Notes under the pieces: model-generated
What the model was told of the DNA's origin: nothing
The model's database searches: none
What the model saw: the letters and a program-made list of their open reading frames with translations, nothing else
Shown: positions 47,245-55,570 of the stretch, in pieces
Layout: every line of letters begins with the position of its first letter
How positions within the stretch are numbered: position 1 is the first letter of the stretch
Program-made: the position numbers and the translations under genes
Origin: Paenibacillus sp. 37
GTDB taxonomy: Bacteria; Bacillota; Bacilli; Paenibacillales; Paenibacillaceae
Direction: 5' to 3'
Assembly (NCBI RefSeq): GCF_008386395.1
Contig: NZ_CP043761.1
Location: 3,100,001 to 3,164,000, forward strand
Length of the DNA stretch: 64,000 nt

Positions 47245-48998
47245 CCAGTATACGTATAGAAGCATCGGAATCGAGCAAACGTGCACTGCTTGAAGATGTG
47301 AGTGTCCAGTTGAACAGTGGGGAAATCACCTTGCTGCTGGGCTGTACGGGTTCAGGAAAAACGACTTTACTACAGACGTTGGCTGGTCTGAGACCACCCG
47401 ATGCAGGAAGTATCACATTGGATGGCACACCTTTCTGGAAAGAAGGAAAAGTGCCGCAGTCGATTTTATTGCAAATGGGACTACTGTTTCAATTTCCGGA
47501 ACAACAACTGTTTGCCCGAAGTATTCAGCGTGAATTCACATATTCTCTGCGTCCCTATCGACTTTCAGAGAAACAGCAACAAGAGCAGATCACAAAAGCA
47601 CTGAAGCAATGGGACCCGCCAGTGTCCTCAGAGTTGGACCGACGTTTTCATCTGGACAGGTCGCCATTTGCTCTAAGTGGGGGAGAGAAGCGCAGGTTAG
47701 GTCTTGCTCTCGGAGGTGTGACCAATCCACACTGGCTTCTGCTGGATGAGCCAAGCGCCGGGTTGGAAGCGCAAAGTGTCGGGCTTTTGCTGGATGTATT
47801 GGAGCAACATCGTCTGGCAGGTGGTGGGGGCGTGGTAGCAACCCATGATCTGGATACATTTTTGCCTTGTGCGGATCGAGTATTGCTGTTGCAGGAAGGC
47901 CGTTTAATCGCCGATCTTACGCCGAGAGAACTTCACAAAAGGCCTGAACTGCTGGAGCAGACAGGAATCGGACTGCCACCATCGATGAGACTGGCACAGC
48001 AGTTTAGAGCAGCGGGCCTTGAGCTGCCTTTGACCGCGATGACGCCAGAAGAGATGACTGAGTGTATTGTTCAGTCCAAGCCAGTTGAAGTACAGATTCA
48101 AAATGAATCGATAGAAGCATCATGGACGGTAACGAAGGAAGTCAAGAGCGTTGCAATGGAATATGAAGAAGAAGCACTGATGCTGTCGTCCATTAAAACG
48201 GTAGATGATCCAAAGCTTCTTCCAAACACATTGACTCATTCAGGCGGATTATATGGCGTCATGGACCCGCGTCTGAAATGGATTCTGTATATCTTGCTGG
48301 TCACTGCTGCGATGCTTCAACAGCGCTGGTTGGGATTGACGTTAACACTGGTGCCGGTAATAGCAGCACTTGCCGTGCTCCCGCGTCAGACTTTGGCTGG
48401 ATGTATGAAGTTAATGAAGCCACTGTTATTCTTTTTCATCATATCAACGGCGTTATCTGGGACAACCCTTTCAACAGAGGGAGGAGGTCTGCACTTTGGC
48501 TTTTCCCTGATGCAGGCGGAGGGCACTTTGCTGAATGTGTATCGTTTGTTTATCGTCACGTTGGCAAGTCTATGGTTTTCACTGACGACGCCTTATGGGC
48601 GAATGGTAGAAGGGCTTAACTGGGTACTCGGTATCGGTAAAAAGATCAGGTTGCCCGTAGCTTCGTTCGCTCTAGCTGTTTCGTTAATCTTTCGGTTTAT
48701 CCCGATGATCTGGAGTGAGTGGCAGCGATTCTCACTGATCGTACGGGCACGTGGAAAGGCAGCTTTAAGACCAAATACCGTTCGAATTCGTGACCTGGGT
48801 CCGATGGTGATTCCCTTGTTAATGGCACTGTTCCAACGTGCAGAGGATATGACCATTGCGATGGAAATGCGTAAAGTTAGAGAGCACTCTATGCTCGGAG
48901 GACGTTCATCGTTATTAGTATGGTCCAAACGTGATACCTGGATTAGCCTCGCTGGCCTCATTGTTTTTGTACTATTAATATGGATTCGCCAATTGTGA
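47229..48998 (+). CDS. Fused ECF transporter protein: EcfA ATPase plus EcfT transmembrane subunit (589 aa)
   Basis: Residues 1-230 are an ABC ATPase (Walker A GCTGSGKTT, LLFQFPEQQLFA Q-loop, LSGGEKRR signature, LLLDEPSAGLE, ATHDLD). After an acidic linker (about 265-335), residues 336-589 are an EcfT membrane protein: DPRLKWILYI at its start, several hydrophobic helices, and coupling motifs RARGKAA and AMEMRKVRE. A single polypeptide carrying A and T subunits is unusual; they are normally separate. The TTG start is supported by AAGGAGG 6 bases upstream and overlaps the upstream ATPase gene. No frameshift or stop interrupts the fusion, so it looks real. Confidence 0.88.
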   Translation: MEIELTSIRIEASESSKRALLEDVSVQLNSGEITLLLGCTGSGKTTLLQTLAGLRPPDAGSITLDGTPFWKEGKVPQSILLQMGLLFQFPEQQLFARSIQREFTYSLRPYRLSEKQQQEQITKALKQWDPPVSSELDRRFHLDRSPFALSGGEKRRLGLALGGVTNPHWLLLDEPSAGLEAQSVGLLLDVLEQHRLAGGGGVVATHDLDTFLPCADRVLLLQEGRLIADLTPRELHKRPELLEQTGIGLPPSMRLAQQFRAAGLELPLTAMTPEEMTECIVQSKPVEVQIQNESIEASWTVTKEVKSVAMEYEEEALMLSSIKTVDDPKLLPNTLTHSGGLYGVMDPRLKWILYILLVTAAMLQQRWLGLTLTLVPVIAALAVLPRQTLAGCMKLMKPLLFFFIISTALSGTTLSTEGGGLHFGFSLMQAEGTLLNVYRLFIVTLASLWFSLTTPYGRMVEGLNWVLGIGKKIRLPVASFALAVSLIFRFIPMIWSEWQRFSLIVRARGKAALRPNTVRIRDLGPMVIPLLMALFQRAEDMTIAMEMRKVREHSMLGGRSSLLVWSKRDTWISLAGLIVFVLLIWIRQL

Positions 48999-49138
48999 TG
49001 GCGATAATGATCGTGATGGATCCGGTAATGGATCGAAACCTAAACGCAGTGTTTTCCAAAGATCATGCATAAATGCGTTTGTCCTCGCTCACAATAAGTG
49101 GACGTTGATCATCTGAAGTGGATCAGGAGGGATAAACG

Positions 49139-49438
49139 ATGAAAGATAAGTTTTTGCGTGAAGAACGGCAAGAATATACCGATGTGTCTACGGTGGAGTC
49201 GCAGCGAAACGATATCACTCTTGAAGAATTCCCGGAGGGTCCTTACGGTTCATCTCTGTTATCCGAGTCTCTCGGGAAAAGTTCTCCGTGGCGGGTGGAT
49301 CAAAGGTCTGCACATCGTTTTGATTATGAAAATCATGAACTTCACGAGGGAGACGTACGGGATTATCCGGGTCAGGATGTTTTTGACGAAACGGTTCCGG
49401 ATAACGTGTCCAAACCTAAATACCCGGAAGAATCGTAA
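49139..49438 (+). CDS. Small acidic hydrophilic protein, function unknown (99 aa)
   Basis: It is rich in Asp, Glu, Ser and Arg with no hydrophobic core, so it is probably disordered and cytosolic (EEFPEGPYGSSLLSESLGKSSPW, HRFDYENHELHEGD). GGAGGG lies 9 bases before the ATG, and a terminator follows at 49467. I do not recognise a family. The coding call rests on the ribosome site, composition and the clean frame; the overlapping 98-codon frame in another register has no ribosome site. Confidence 0.6.
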   Translation: MKDKFLREERQEYTDVSTVESQRNDITLEEFPEGPYGSSLLSESLGKSSPWRVDQRSAHRFDYENHELHEGDVRDYPGQDVFDETVPDNVSKPKYPEES

Positions 49439-49466
49439 TGACAATTTGAGATAAATTAGAGTATAG

Positions 49467-49505
49467 CCTCCGACAGGTTTTGTCCTGTTCGGGGGGTTAT
49501 TTTTC
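49467..49505 (+). terminator. Terminator after the 99-aa gene
   Basis: CTCCGA-CAGG pairs with CCTGTTCGGGG around TTTTGT with one bulge, followed by TTATTTTT. Confidence 0.7.
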
Positions 49506-49605
49506 GTTGTATTTAATGAAAACAAATCTCCTCCAATTCCACATTATGGGTTATTATGTTTGTAGCTCGGAGTAAAAAATTGGTTGAATAGGCGGAGGAT
49601 TCGGA

Positions 49606-50181
49606 ATGAGAGAGATCGATTATAGTCAATATTTCTGGCAGGATGATAAGGTCAGGTTGCGTGCTTTGCGTGAAGAAGATTGGGAAGATCATTATTACAA
49701 CCGCTTTGATACACCTGCCCGGCGGTTATTGGAGTGTGCAGTAGAGTTACCGCCAACCCATGTTGAAGCGAAGAATTTCACGGAAAACTTCTCTGATTTT
49801 TCTTTAGCCAAAGGACGGATCATGTTTACCATTGTAAATATGGATGGTGAAAATGTCGGAGGTGTGAATCTGAACAGCATTGATGAAAGGAACGGTACCT
49901 TTAGCATTGGCATTCAAATTGACAGGGATCATCGAGGAAAAGGATACGGAACCAGAGCCGTACGAATCTTGCTGAAGTATGCCTTCTTCGAACGCAGGCT
50001 CAACAAATTCAATGATTCTGTACTTGAAGGAAATGAACCTTCTGCAGCCATGATGAGAAAACTTGGATGTGTTCAGGAAGGTGTGCGTCGCCAGGTGATC
50101 TACACCGATGGAAAATACCAGGATATGATCCTCTTTGGATTAACCAAAGACGAGTTTATGGCAAAAGAGGGCCTTGTTTGA
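49606..50181 (+). CDS. GNAT-family N-acetyltransferase (191 aa)
   Basis: A GNAT fold of the RimJ/RimL-like group: VRLRALREEDWE at the start, then IGIQIDRDHRGKGYGTRAVRILL with the acetyl-CoA loop RGKGYG (about residues 106-122), and NEPSAAMMRKLGCVQEG in the last third. It transfers an acetyl group from acetyl-CoA to an amine or N-terminal substrate that cannot be named. GGCGGAGGATTCGG precedes the ATG. A second GNAT gene follows after 44 bases, possibly in the same transcript. Confidence 0.85.
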   Translation: MREIDYSQYFWQDDKVRLRALREEDWEDHYYNRFDTPARRLLECAVELPPTHVEAKNFTENFSDFSLAKGRIMFTIVNMDGENVGGVNLNSIDERNGTFSIGIQIDRDHRGKGYGTRAVRILLKYAFFERRLNKFNDSVLEGNEPSAAMMRKLGCVQEGVRRQVIYTDGKYQDMILFGLTKDEFMAKEGLV

Positions 50182-50225
50182 AGTAAAGGCTAATAAGGTG
50201 TAATTAATGTGAAGTAGGAGGAACT

Positions 50226-50807
50226 ATGAACCAACCCATACTAACCGATGAGTTAATCATCGATTGCAAGGATATTTATTTGCGCGAATATCGACTTGAA
50301 GATTTGGAGAAACTGCAAGAAATTACGTGGCAACCTGAGGTGTATGAATTCTTACCGGGATGGAACGCTACAATGGAAGAGAGGACCCTGTGGCTCACCG
50401 AATATGAAATTCCTGAGAATCAGCGTTTTAAACAAGCTGTGATGGCGGGTGGCAATATCGGAGAGTTATATTTACGTATGGCTATCGTACTTAAAGAGAA
50501 TGATGAGTTCATAGGATGGTGCTGCTCAGGGATCAAGGACGAACTGCCAGCACCCAATCGGGAGATTATGTACGGTATTTCGAAACACTTCAGGAATCGT
50601 GGCTATACAACGCAGGCAGTAAAAGGAATGACACAGTATTTGTTTGAACATACCAACGTGGAAATATTAAATGCCATCGCTTTGATTACCAATCAGGCAT
50701 CCAACAAGGTCATACAGAAATGTGATTTTGAACGGTTAAATTTGATCGAGATCGAGGATGAACCCTATATCCATTATCAACTGTGTAAGCGCGAAGGTCT
50801 TTTTTGA
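50226..50807 (+). CDS. GNAT-family N-acetyltransferase, RimJ/RimL-like (193 aa)
   Basis: LREYRLEDLEKLQEITW opens the domain. The acetyl-CoA-binding region is YGISKHFRNRGYTTQAVKGMTQYLF, with RNRGYT replacing the more usual RGKGYG loop. NAIALITNQASNKVIQKCDFERL is the typical distal part. The substrate is unknown. AGGAGGAACT is 5-6 bases before the ATG. It is probably co-transcribed with the GNAT gene at 49606, and it faces the minus-strand MerR gene. Confidence 0.8.
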   Translation: MNQPILTDELIIDCKDIYLREYRLEDLEKLQEITWQPEVYEFLPGWNATMEERTLWLTEYEIPENQRFKQAVMAGGNIGELYLRMAIVLKENDEFIGWCCSGIKDELPAPNREIMYGISKHFRNRGYTTQAVKGMTQYLFEHTNVEILNAIALITNQASNKVIQKCDFERLNLIEIEDEPYIHYQLCKREGLF

Positions 50808-50924
50808 TTGAACTTTTTTATCCTCTTTAAAATCGCTATAGGTTAAACACTTCAGATCAGGTTAGACAGTTATTGCTGGCTGCCTGATCTTTTTCTTTCA
50901 TTTAATTTATAGGACAAGATTATT

Positions 50925-51284
50925 TTAAAAATTTTCTCCTCGATAATAGCGCTCCAGTTTGTTATCCAAATGAACAAGCTGCGCTTTTTTCTCCTCGATA
51001 TCATTCAGCAACTTTTGCTTTTGGTCCTCAATCAGCTTGGTTCTTTCCTTCAGGGTGGAGGTTCCTTCATTGACCTGATCATAATACTTTTTGATGTCTT
51101 CCACACTCATCCCCGTTTCGCGAAGGCATTTGATAAAGACCAGCCAGTTCAGATCATCCTCCAAATAAAGACGGTTATTCTGCTCATTTCGTGCAGCAGG
51201 TTTCAGCAGTCCCTTTCTTTCATAAAAGCGGATCGCTCCAATTGAAATCTCAACTTTTTTCGCTACTTCTCCGATCGTTAACAT
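50925..51284 (-). CDS. MerR-family transcriptional regulator (119 aa)
   Basis: The N-terminal winged helix MLTIGEVAKKVEISIGAIRFYERKGLLKPAARNEQNNRLYLEDDL is standard MerR, followed by a dimerisation coiled coil (about 75-115) and a very short end with no obvious effector domain or metal Cys. It is divergent from the SDR gene at 51386 and a MerR-type operator lies between them, so it most likely controls that gene and itself. GGGAGATTCAC lies upstream of the ATG. Confidence 0.88.
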   Translation of the reverse strand: MLTIGEVAKKVEISIGAIRFYERKGLLKPAARNEQNNRLYLEDDLNWLVFIKCLRETGMSVEDIKKYYDQVNEGTSTLKERTKLIEDQKQKLLNDIEEKKAQLVHLDNKLERYYRGENF

Positions 51285-51310
51285 GTGAATCTCCCTTTTA
51301 TAAAAATAAT

Positions 51311-51341
51311 TTGACCTACACTAAGTGTAGCATAGTAACTT
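51311..51341 (+). promoter_or_regulatory. MerR-type operator/promoter for the SDR gene
   Basis: TTGACC 51311-51316 and TAACTT 51336-51341 are 19 bases apart, the elongated spacer typical of MerR-activated promoters. The spacer carries the palindrome CTACACT-A-AGTGTAG (51316-51330). Confidence 0.8.
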
Positions 51342-51385
51342 ATACATTGTTAAATAAAAATCATATTAGGGAAAGAAGGATTCGC

Positions 51386-52096
51386 ATGAAAAAGACTGTT
51401 TTTGTAACCGGAGCAAATAAAGGGATTGGATATGAGATCGTAAAACAGTTGGGTGAAGCAGGTTGGAAAGTTATCCTCGGCGCACGCAGTGTCGAACGAG
51501 GGGAAGCAGCTGTTTCGGAGTTAACTTCCAGGGGATTAGATGTAGAATTTGTGCAGATCGACATGATCGACATGAAGAGTATCGAGCTGGCAGCTGATAC
51601 GATCTATAAGAAGTATCCCTCAATAAACCTTCTGATCAATAATGCAGGTATGCCTGGTGCATTCTCTCATTCCTTCACGGATACGAAAGAGGAAGATCTG
51701 CGGAACGCCTTCGAAGTGAACTTTTTCGGCACGTTCCGTTTGAATCAGCGCTTGTTCCCGTTAATCAAAGATAATGAAGGTACAATTATTAATGTATCGA
51801 GCGACATGGCTTCTCTGGACCATATGCAAAATGCGGAATTTACTTTAAATGCCTTCGACTATAACTCATCCAAAACGGCCAACAGTGCCATGACACTTTC
51901 GATGGCTTATGAAGTCAAAAACAGCAGGGCTCAAGTCTTTGCGGTAACACCGGGATTCACGTCAACAGATCTTAACGGCAATGCCGAAGGCGGTAAATCA
52001 AAAGAAGCCGGCGCTGCAATTATCGTGCGCTATGCGACAGACGGTAAACGTCATAACGGGGAGTTCCTTGATGAGAATGGCGTATACCCTTGGTAA
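51386..52096 (+). CDS. Short-chain dehydrogenase/reductase (236 aa)
   Basis: A classical SDR: TGANKGIGYEI cofactor motif (residues 8-18), NNAG, INVSSDMAS with the catalytic Ser, and YNSSKTA with Tyr/Lys. Resembles NADPH carbonyl reductase-like SDRs; ARSVERG after the second strand suggests NADPH preference. The start at 51386 is set by GAAAGAAGGA upstream; the longer frame would run back through the MerR operator. It is divergent from the MerR gene, presumably activated by it in response to an aldehyde, ketone or stress. The substrate is unknown. Confidence 0.88.
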   Translation: MKKTVFVTGANKGIGYEIVKQLGEAGWKVILGARSVERGEAAVSELTSRGLDVEFVQIDMIDMKSIELAADTIYKKYPSINLLINNAGMPGAFSHSFTDTKEEDLRNAFEVNFFGTFRLNQRLFPLIKDNEGTIINVSSDMASLDHMQNAEFTLNAFDYNSSKTANSAMTLSMAYEVKNSRAQVFAVTPGFTSTDLNGNAEGGKSKEAGAAIIVRYATDGKRHNGEFLDENGVYPW

Positions 52097-52393
52097 TTCA
52101 TAAGATGATGTGTATGAGGATCTAAAAATTTTTGAGGTGCATTCTGCTGATCTTGTCCCTTGGATGATAGCGAAAGATTAGATTAAGCTATTGGTGTGGT
52201 TCCGTTACTTAGGTAGCAAGGAATATGAGAATAGAACGTCGAATAAGAAAAATATGTTAGTTCTAACTTGTTTATTTGTTGAAAGTGAAACAAATACCAA
52301 ACGTAGACGAACATCTTTCTTGTACCAAGGTAACAGAGCACGTACTATAAAATCGTATTTCTAACAAGTGTATCAATCGGAGGTATTTATTTA

Positions 52394-52864
52394 ATGGGGG
52401 TTTCATTGGATAAAGCAGATTTGAAAGATGCAGTGACTGTTCATGAGATGAAAGTCAAAGCATTTATGCCTTTGTTAGAAAAATATCAGGATTTTGAAAC
52501 AAGCCCCGCTAATGAAACCGTAGAAAGAATTATTACTCAAATCAATCAATCTTTTACAGATTATTTCATAATTCGTCATCTTGAAATTGCTGTTGGTGGA
52601 ATTAGAGTCGTGAAAAAAGATAATCGGATCTACAGTATTAGCCCAATTTTTATACTGCCAGAACATCAAGGAAAAGGAATTGCTCAAAAAGTCTTAACAA
52701 TGGTCGGGCAGATATATGATGATGCAAAGTCATGGAAATTGGGTACCATCTTACAAGAGAAAGGGAACTGTTATTTGTATGAAAAGATAGGCTACAAAAA
52801 AACGAGTGCAACAAAAGCAATTAACGACAAAATGACAATGGTATTTTATGAAAAGCACTTATAA
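52394..52864 (+). CDS. GNAT-family N-acetyltransferase (156 aa)
   Basis: The acetyl-CoA motif is LPEHQGKGIAQKVL (near residues 92-105), then LYEKIGYKKT near the C-terminus. The gene is clearly richer in A and T than its neighbours, hinting at recent transfer. CGGAGG lies 13 bases before the ATG. The 297-base stretch before it (52097-52393) has no clear gene: only a start-less 25-codon frame and AT-rich sequence. Confidence 0.8.
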   Translation: MGVSLDKADLKDAVTVHEMKVKAFMPLLEKYQDFETSPANETVERIITQINQSFTDYFIIRHLEIAVGGIRVVKKDNRIYSISPIFILPEHQGKGIAQKVLTMVGQIYDDAKSWKLGTILQEKGNCYLYEKIGYKKTSATKAINDKMTMVFYEKHL

Positions 52865-52962
52865 GTTTCAAAGCCTTGAATAAGACGCCTTAGATTCGTT
52901 AGCCTGAAAGTCTGAAATTCCGAAACCAATTGGACTACCACTATACCAATTGGATACCCAAA

Positions 52963-53003
52963 GAATCCCCCACTCATTTCTCAACCGAAATGATGGGGGA
53001 TTC
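52963..53003. terminator. Hairpin between convergent GNAT and histidine kinase genes
   Basis: GAATCCCCCACTCATTTC pairs with GAAATGATGGGGGATTC around TCAACC. It could end transcripts from either side. In the rest of 52865-53163, only twin CCAATTGG palindromes at 52926 and 52946 stand out. Confidence 0.7.
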
Positions 53004-53163
53004 TTCGTGCAGTGAAAAGCGGAATTAATGTGAAGAACCTGAATTAAACTGGAAGAAAAGAAGCGTTTGGTGAGCTGGACCAGGAGCTTGCGTAATGATC
53101 AAGTAGATTTTACGTAGAGCTGCTAATAGCCAACTTATAGCTTACGTAGAACCTACGCTCAGT

Positions 53164-54681
53164 CTAGACATCAGTCTTATATAGCGGCATCAAAATCATA
53201 AATTCAGTTCCCACGCCTACCTGACTTCGTACTGTAATTTTCCCACCATACGACTCCACAATTGAGCGGGTAATGGCTAGACCGAGACCTGCACCACCTT
53301 GTTTGCGCGAACGAGAACTGCTTGTGCGGTAAAATCGCTCAAAGATATGAGGCAGATGTTCAGGTTCGATGCCTGTGCCGTTATCCTTTACTGACAATTC
53401 AGCCTTATGGTGCGTGGCATACAACGTTATGGAGATGGCTCCGTGCTCTGGATCGGTGTGCTGCACCGCATTATGGAACAGATTCAGCACAACCTGCTTC
53501 AGCTTGTAAGGGTCAGCCAGTACATATACTTCAGCCGTCAGATCGAGATAAATGGATCTTCGTTGAGCCATCATGGCAAGTTGTGGTTGCATTTCGAGCA
53601 GCAGACTATCCAGCTGAATGACCTCCCGCTCCTGCCTTGGAGCCTGATCCAGCTTGGTTAGTAACAGCAAATCTTCAACCAGCTTGTTAATTCGTACGGA
53701 TTCGCCGTGCATGCTGTCCAGTGCTTTATACAATTGATCTTGATTGGTCGCTGCACCCCGTTGTAGAACTTCAATGAAGCCGTGAATGGAGGTGAGCGGG
53801 GTACGAAGCTCATGGGAAGCATCAGACAAGAAACGCTGCATCTGCTCTTTCGATTCCCGCTCCGCTTCAAACGAGTTCTCCAGCCTTTCAAGCATGCCAT
53901 TGAATGAAACTGCGAGCTGATCCACTTCCTCTTGTCCCTGAACGACAGGAAGGCGTTCTGCGAGGCTACCTGCATCGATCTGCTGTACTTTATTCACCAT
54001 GTTGGACAGGGGAACCAGCGTCCGGCGTAATACCTTAGTGTATAAAATAAGACCGGCTACCATGGCCAACAGCGATAACATGAGGAAGATCAGAAGCTGT
54101 TTAATAATCAAGTCTCTCAGTGGCTTCGTAGCTGTGCCCATCTGGACCATGGGTAAGCCTCGATTGCGTGGACCCGGTGAGGCGAATACAATCAATTGTT
54201 CATTCCCTTGGCTATCCGTTACGATCCGGTAGGGAATATGTTTTTGTTCTTTCAACTCTTCTGTAATGTCTTGATATTCAACGCTTGATAGATGAGGAGC
54301 TTTCAGACCGTCTTCCCCAAAAACATCCTCGAACGTACCTTGATTATCAAACAGGGCCAGTGAACGGTCCGGAATAAATAGCACCCGATTGCCAGACCCG
54401 TTTCCTGCCTGTCCACCGAAAGGATTGTTGGAAGAGCCACTACGTGACTGAATTCCGAGCCAAACCGGGGGCATGGACATGAGCTGTTCTTCCATGGTTT
54501 TTGCCTGATTCCGATAGAGAAAGCTTTCCATGATCCAGAATTGCAGGATACCGATTAACAATAGTAGCCCAGCAAGCACGAACAGAGAACGTGAGAGCAA
54601 TTGAGAACGCAGTGAACGAGGCCAGATCCATTGGTGAAGACGTCTTAAACGTAGTTTATTTTTCTTAGGCAGCGAGTTCAT
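53164..54681 (-). CDS. Sensor histidine kinase (505 aa)
   Basis: Two membrane helices (about 30-53 and 190-215) enclose an extracytoplasmic sensor of about 135 residues. HAMP follows (PLSNMVNKVQQIDAGSLAERLP), then HisKA with the phospho-His in SDASHELRTPLTSIHGF, and a C-terminal HATPase with NLFHNAVQHT, DNGTGIEPEHLPHIFERFYR and GGAGLGLAI. It would autophosphorylate and pass the phosphate to the OmpR-type regulator encoded directly upstream; start and stop share a base (TAATG). The pair is divergent from the GT39-GT2-GtrA cluster, so it may sense envelope stress and control it. The signal is unknown. Confidence 0.92.
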   Translation of the reverse strand: MNSLPKKNKLRLRRLHQWIWPRSLRSQLLSRSLFVLAGLLLLIGILQFWIMESFLYRNQAKTMEEQLMSMPPVWLGIQSRSGSSNNPFGGQAGNGSGNRVLFIPDRSLALFDNQGTFEDVFGEDGLKAPHLSSVEYQDITEELKEQKHIPYRIVTDSQGNEQLIVFASPGPRNRGLPMVQMGTATKPLRDLIIKQLLIFLMLSLLAMVAGLILYTKVLRRTLVPLSNMVNKVQQIDAGSLAERLPVVQGQEEVDQLAVSFNGMLERLENSFEAERESKEQMQRFLSDASHELRTPLTSIHGFIEVLQRGAATNQDQLYKALDSMHGESVRINKLVEDLLLLTKLDQAPRQEREVIQLDSLLLEMQPQLAMMAQRRSIYLDLTAEVYVLADPYKLKQVVLNLFHNAVQHTDPEHGAISITLYATHHKAELSVKDNGTGIEPEHLPHIFERFYRTSSSRSRKQGGAGLGLAITRSIVESYGGKITVRSQVGVGTEFMILMPLYKTDV

Positions 54682-55394
54682 TAGAGATCCACCCTGTACC
54701 CAACACCCCGAAGCGTGCGTATGAGTTTATGCTCTTTGTCCCCGAGTTTGTCGCGCAAGGAGCGAACATATACCTCCACAATATTTTCTTCTCCGCCAAA
54801 ATCATACCCCCATACCCGGCTCAAAATGGTTGCTTTGCTAAGTACAATCCCATGATTAAGCACAATAAATTTTAACAGTTCGTATTCGGTAGGAGATAGC
54901 TCCAGGACCTGATTCTGATAGGTTATTTCTTTGCGCTGATCATCAATTCGGAAGGGACCGTGGGTGACAGCTCCTATTAATAAAGGAAATTGATTGCGCA
55001 GTCTGGCCTGAATCCGAGCGAGCAGCTCGTCGAAGGCAAAGGGTTTGATCATGTAATCATCAGCACCTAGCCAAAGGCCCTTAACCCGATTCTCGACTTC
55101 GTCCTTCGCTGTCAGCATAATAACGCCAACCTGAGTTCCGGTCTTACGAAGTCGCTCGACCACTTCGAATCCATCCATCTCTGGCATCATGACATCCAGA
55201 ATAGCCATATGTGGCCTGAATTCAAGTGCCAACTCAAGCGCAGCCGCTCCATCCGGTGCCGTACGCACATCGAAGCCTTCATTGCTTAATCCAAGCTCCA
55301 GAAATTGCAAAATATGCGGTTCATCATCAGCCAATATTATTTTAATTCCGCTGCTAAGCTTCATAATGCGGGGTTCCTCCTTGCTTGCTTCCAT
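54681..55394 (-). CDS. OmpR/PhoB-family response regulator (237 aa)
   Basis: The receiver domain has DDE (near residues 22-24), the phospho-Asp in LDVMMPEMDG (near 66), Thr/Lys in MLTAKDE and IKPFAFDELLARI. The C-terminal winged helix includes SPTEYELLKFIVLNHGIVLSKATILSRVWGYDF and VYVRSLRDKLG. It is translationally coupled to the kinase gene. Two starts are possible: 55394 (GGGAG upstream) and 55364 (AAGGAGG upstream), the latter giving a more usual N-terminus. Target genes probably include the divergent glycosyltransferase cluster, by position only. Confidence 0.92.
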   Translation of the reverse strand: MEASKEEPRIMKLSSGIKIILADDEPHILQFLELGLSNEGFDVRTAPDGAAALELALEFRPHMAILDVMMPEMDGFEVVERLRKTGTQVGVIMLTAKDEVENRVKGLWLGADDYMIKPFAFDELLARIQARLRNQFPLLIGAVTHGPFRIDDQRKEITYQNQVLELSPTEYELLKFIVLNHGIVLSKATILSRVWGYDFGGEENIVEVYVRSLRDKLGDKEHKLIRTLRGVGYRVDL

Positions 55395-55570
55395 CTTAGT
55401 TCTCCCTCAATTAAGAGAGGGACTGTATGTTGTATTATCGCTTGCCAAACTGAAATTTAGCTGAAAGGATTGTGAATTATCCTCAGACAACATTCAGCGG
55501 GTACTCATCCCAGTTTTATTTTGGCATGTCACAATATTAGACATGAAGAACTTTGAAGGAGTGATTAACA

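Noticed and set aside
49158-49454. A 98-codon frame overlapping the 99-aa acidic protein gene
   Set aside because: Lacks a ribosome site and shows Cys/Trp/Ile-rich out-of-frame composition.
52104-52181. A 25-codon open stretch (ending in TAG) that reads like the end of a protein
   Set aside because: No start codon with a ribosome site, a stop immediately before it, and no family recognised; too short to call a pseudogene.
52915-52965. Minus-strand sequence with a GGTATAGTGGTAG-like tRNA D-arm
   Set aside because: No anticodon arm, acceptor pairing or T-arm at the right distance can be drawn; the resemblance is local.
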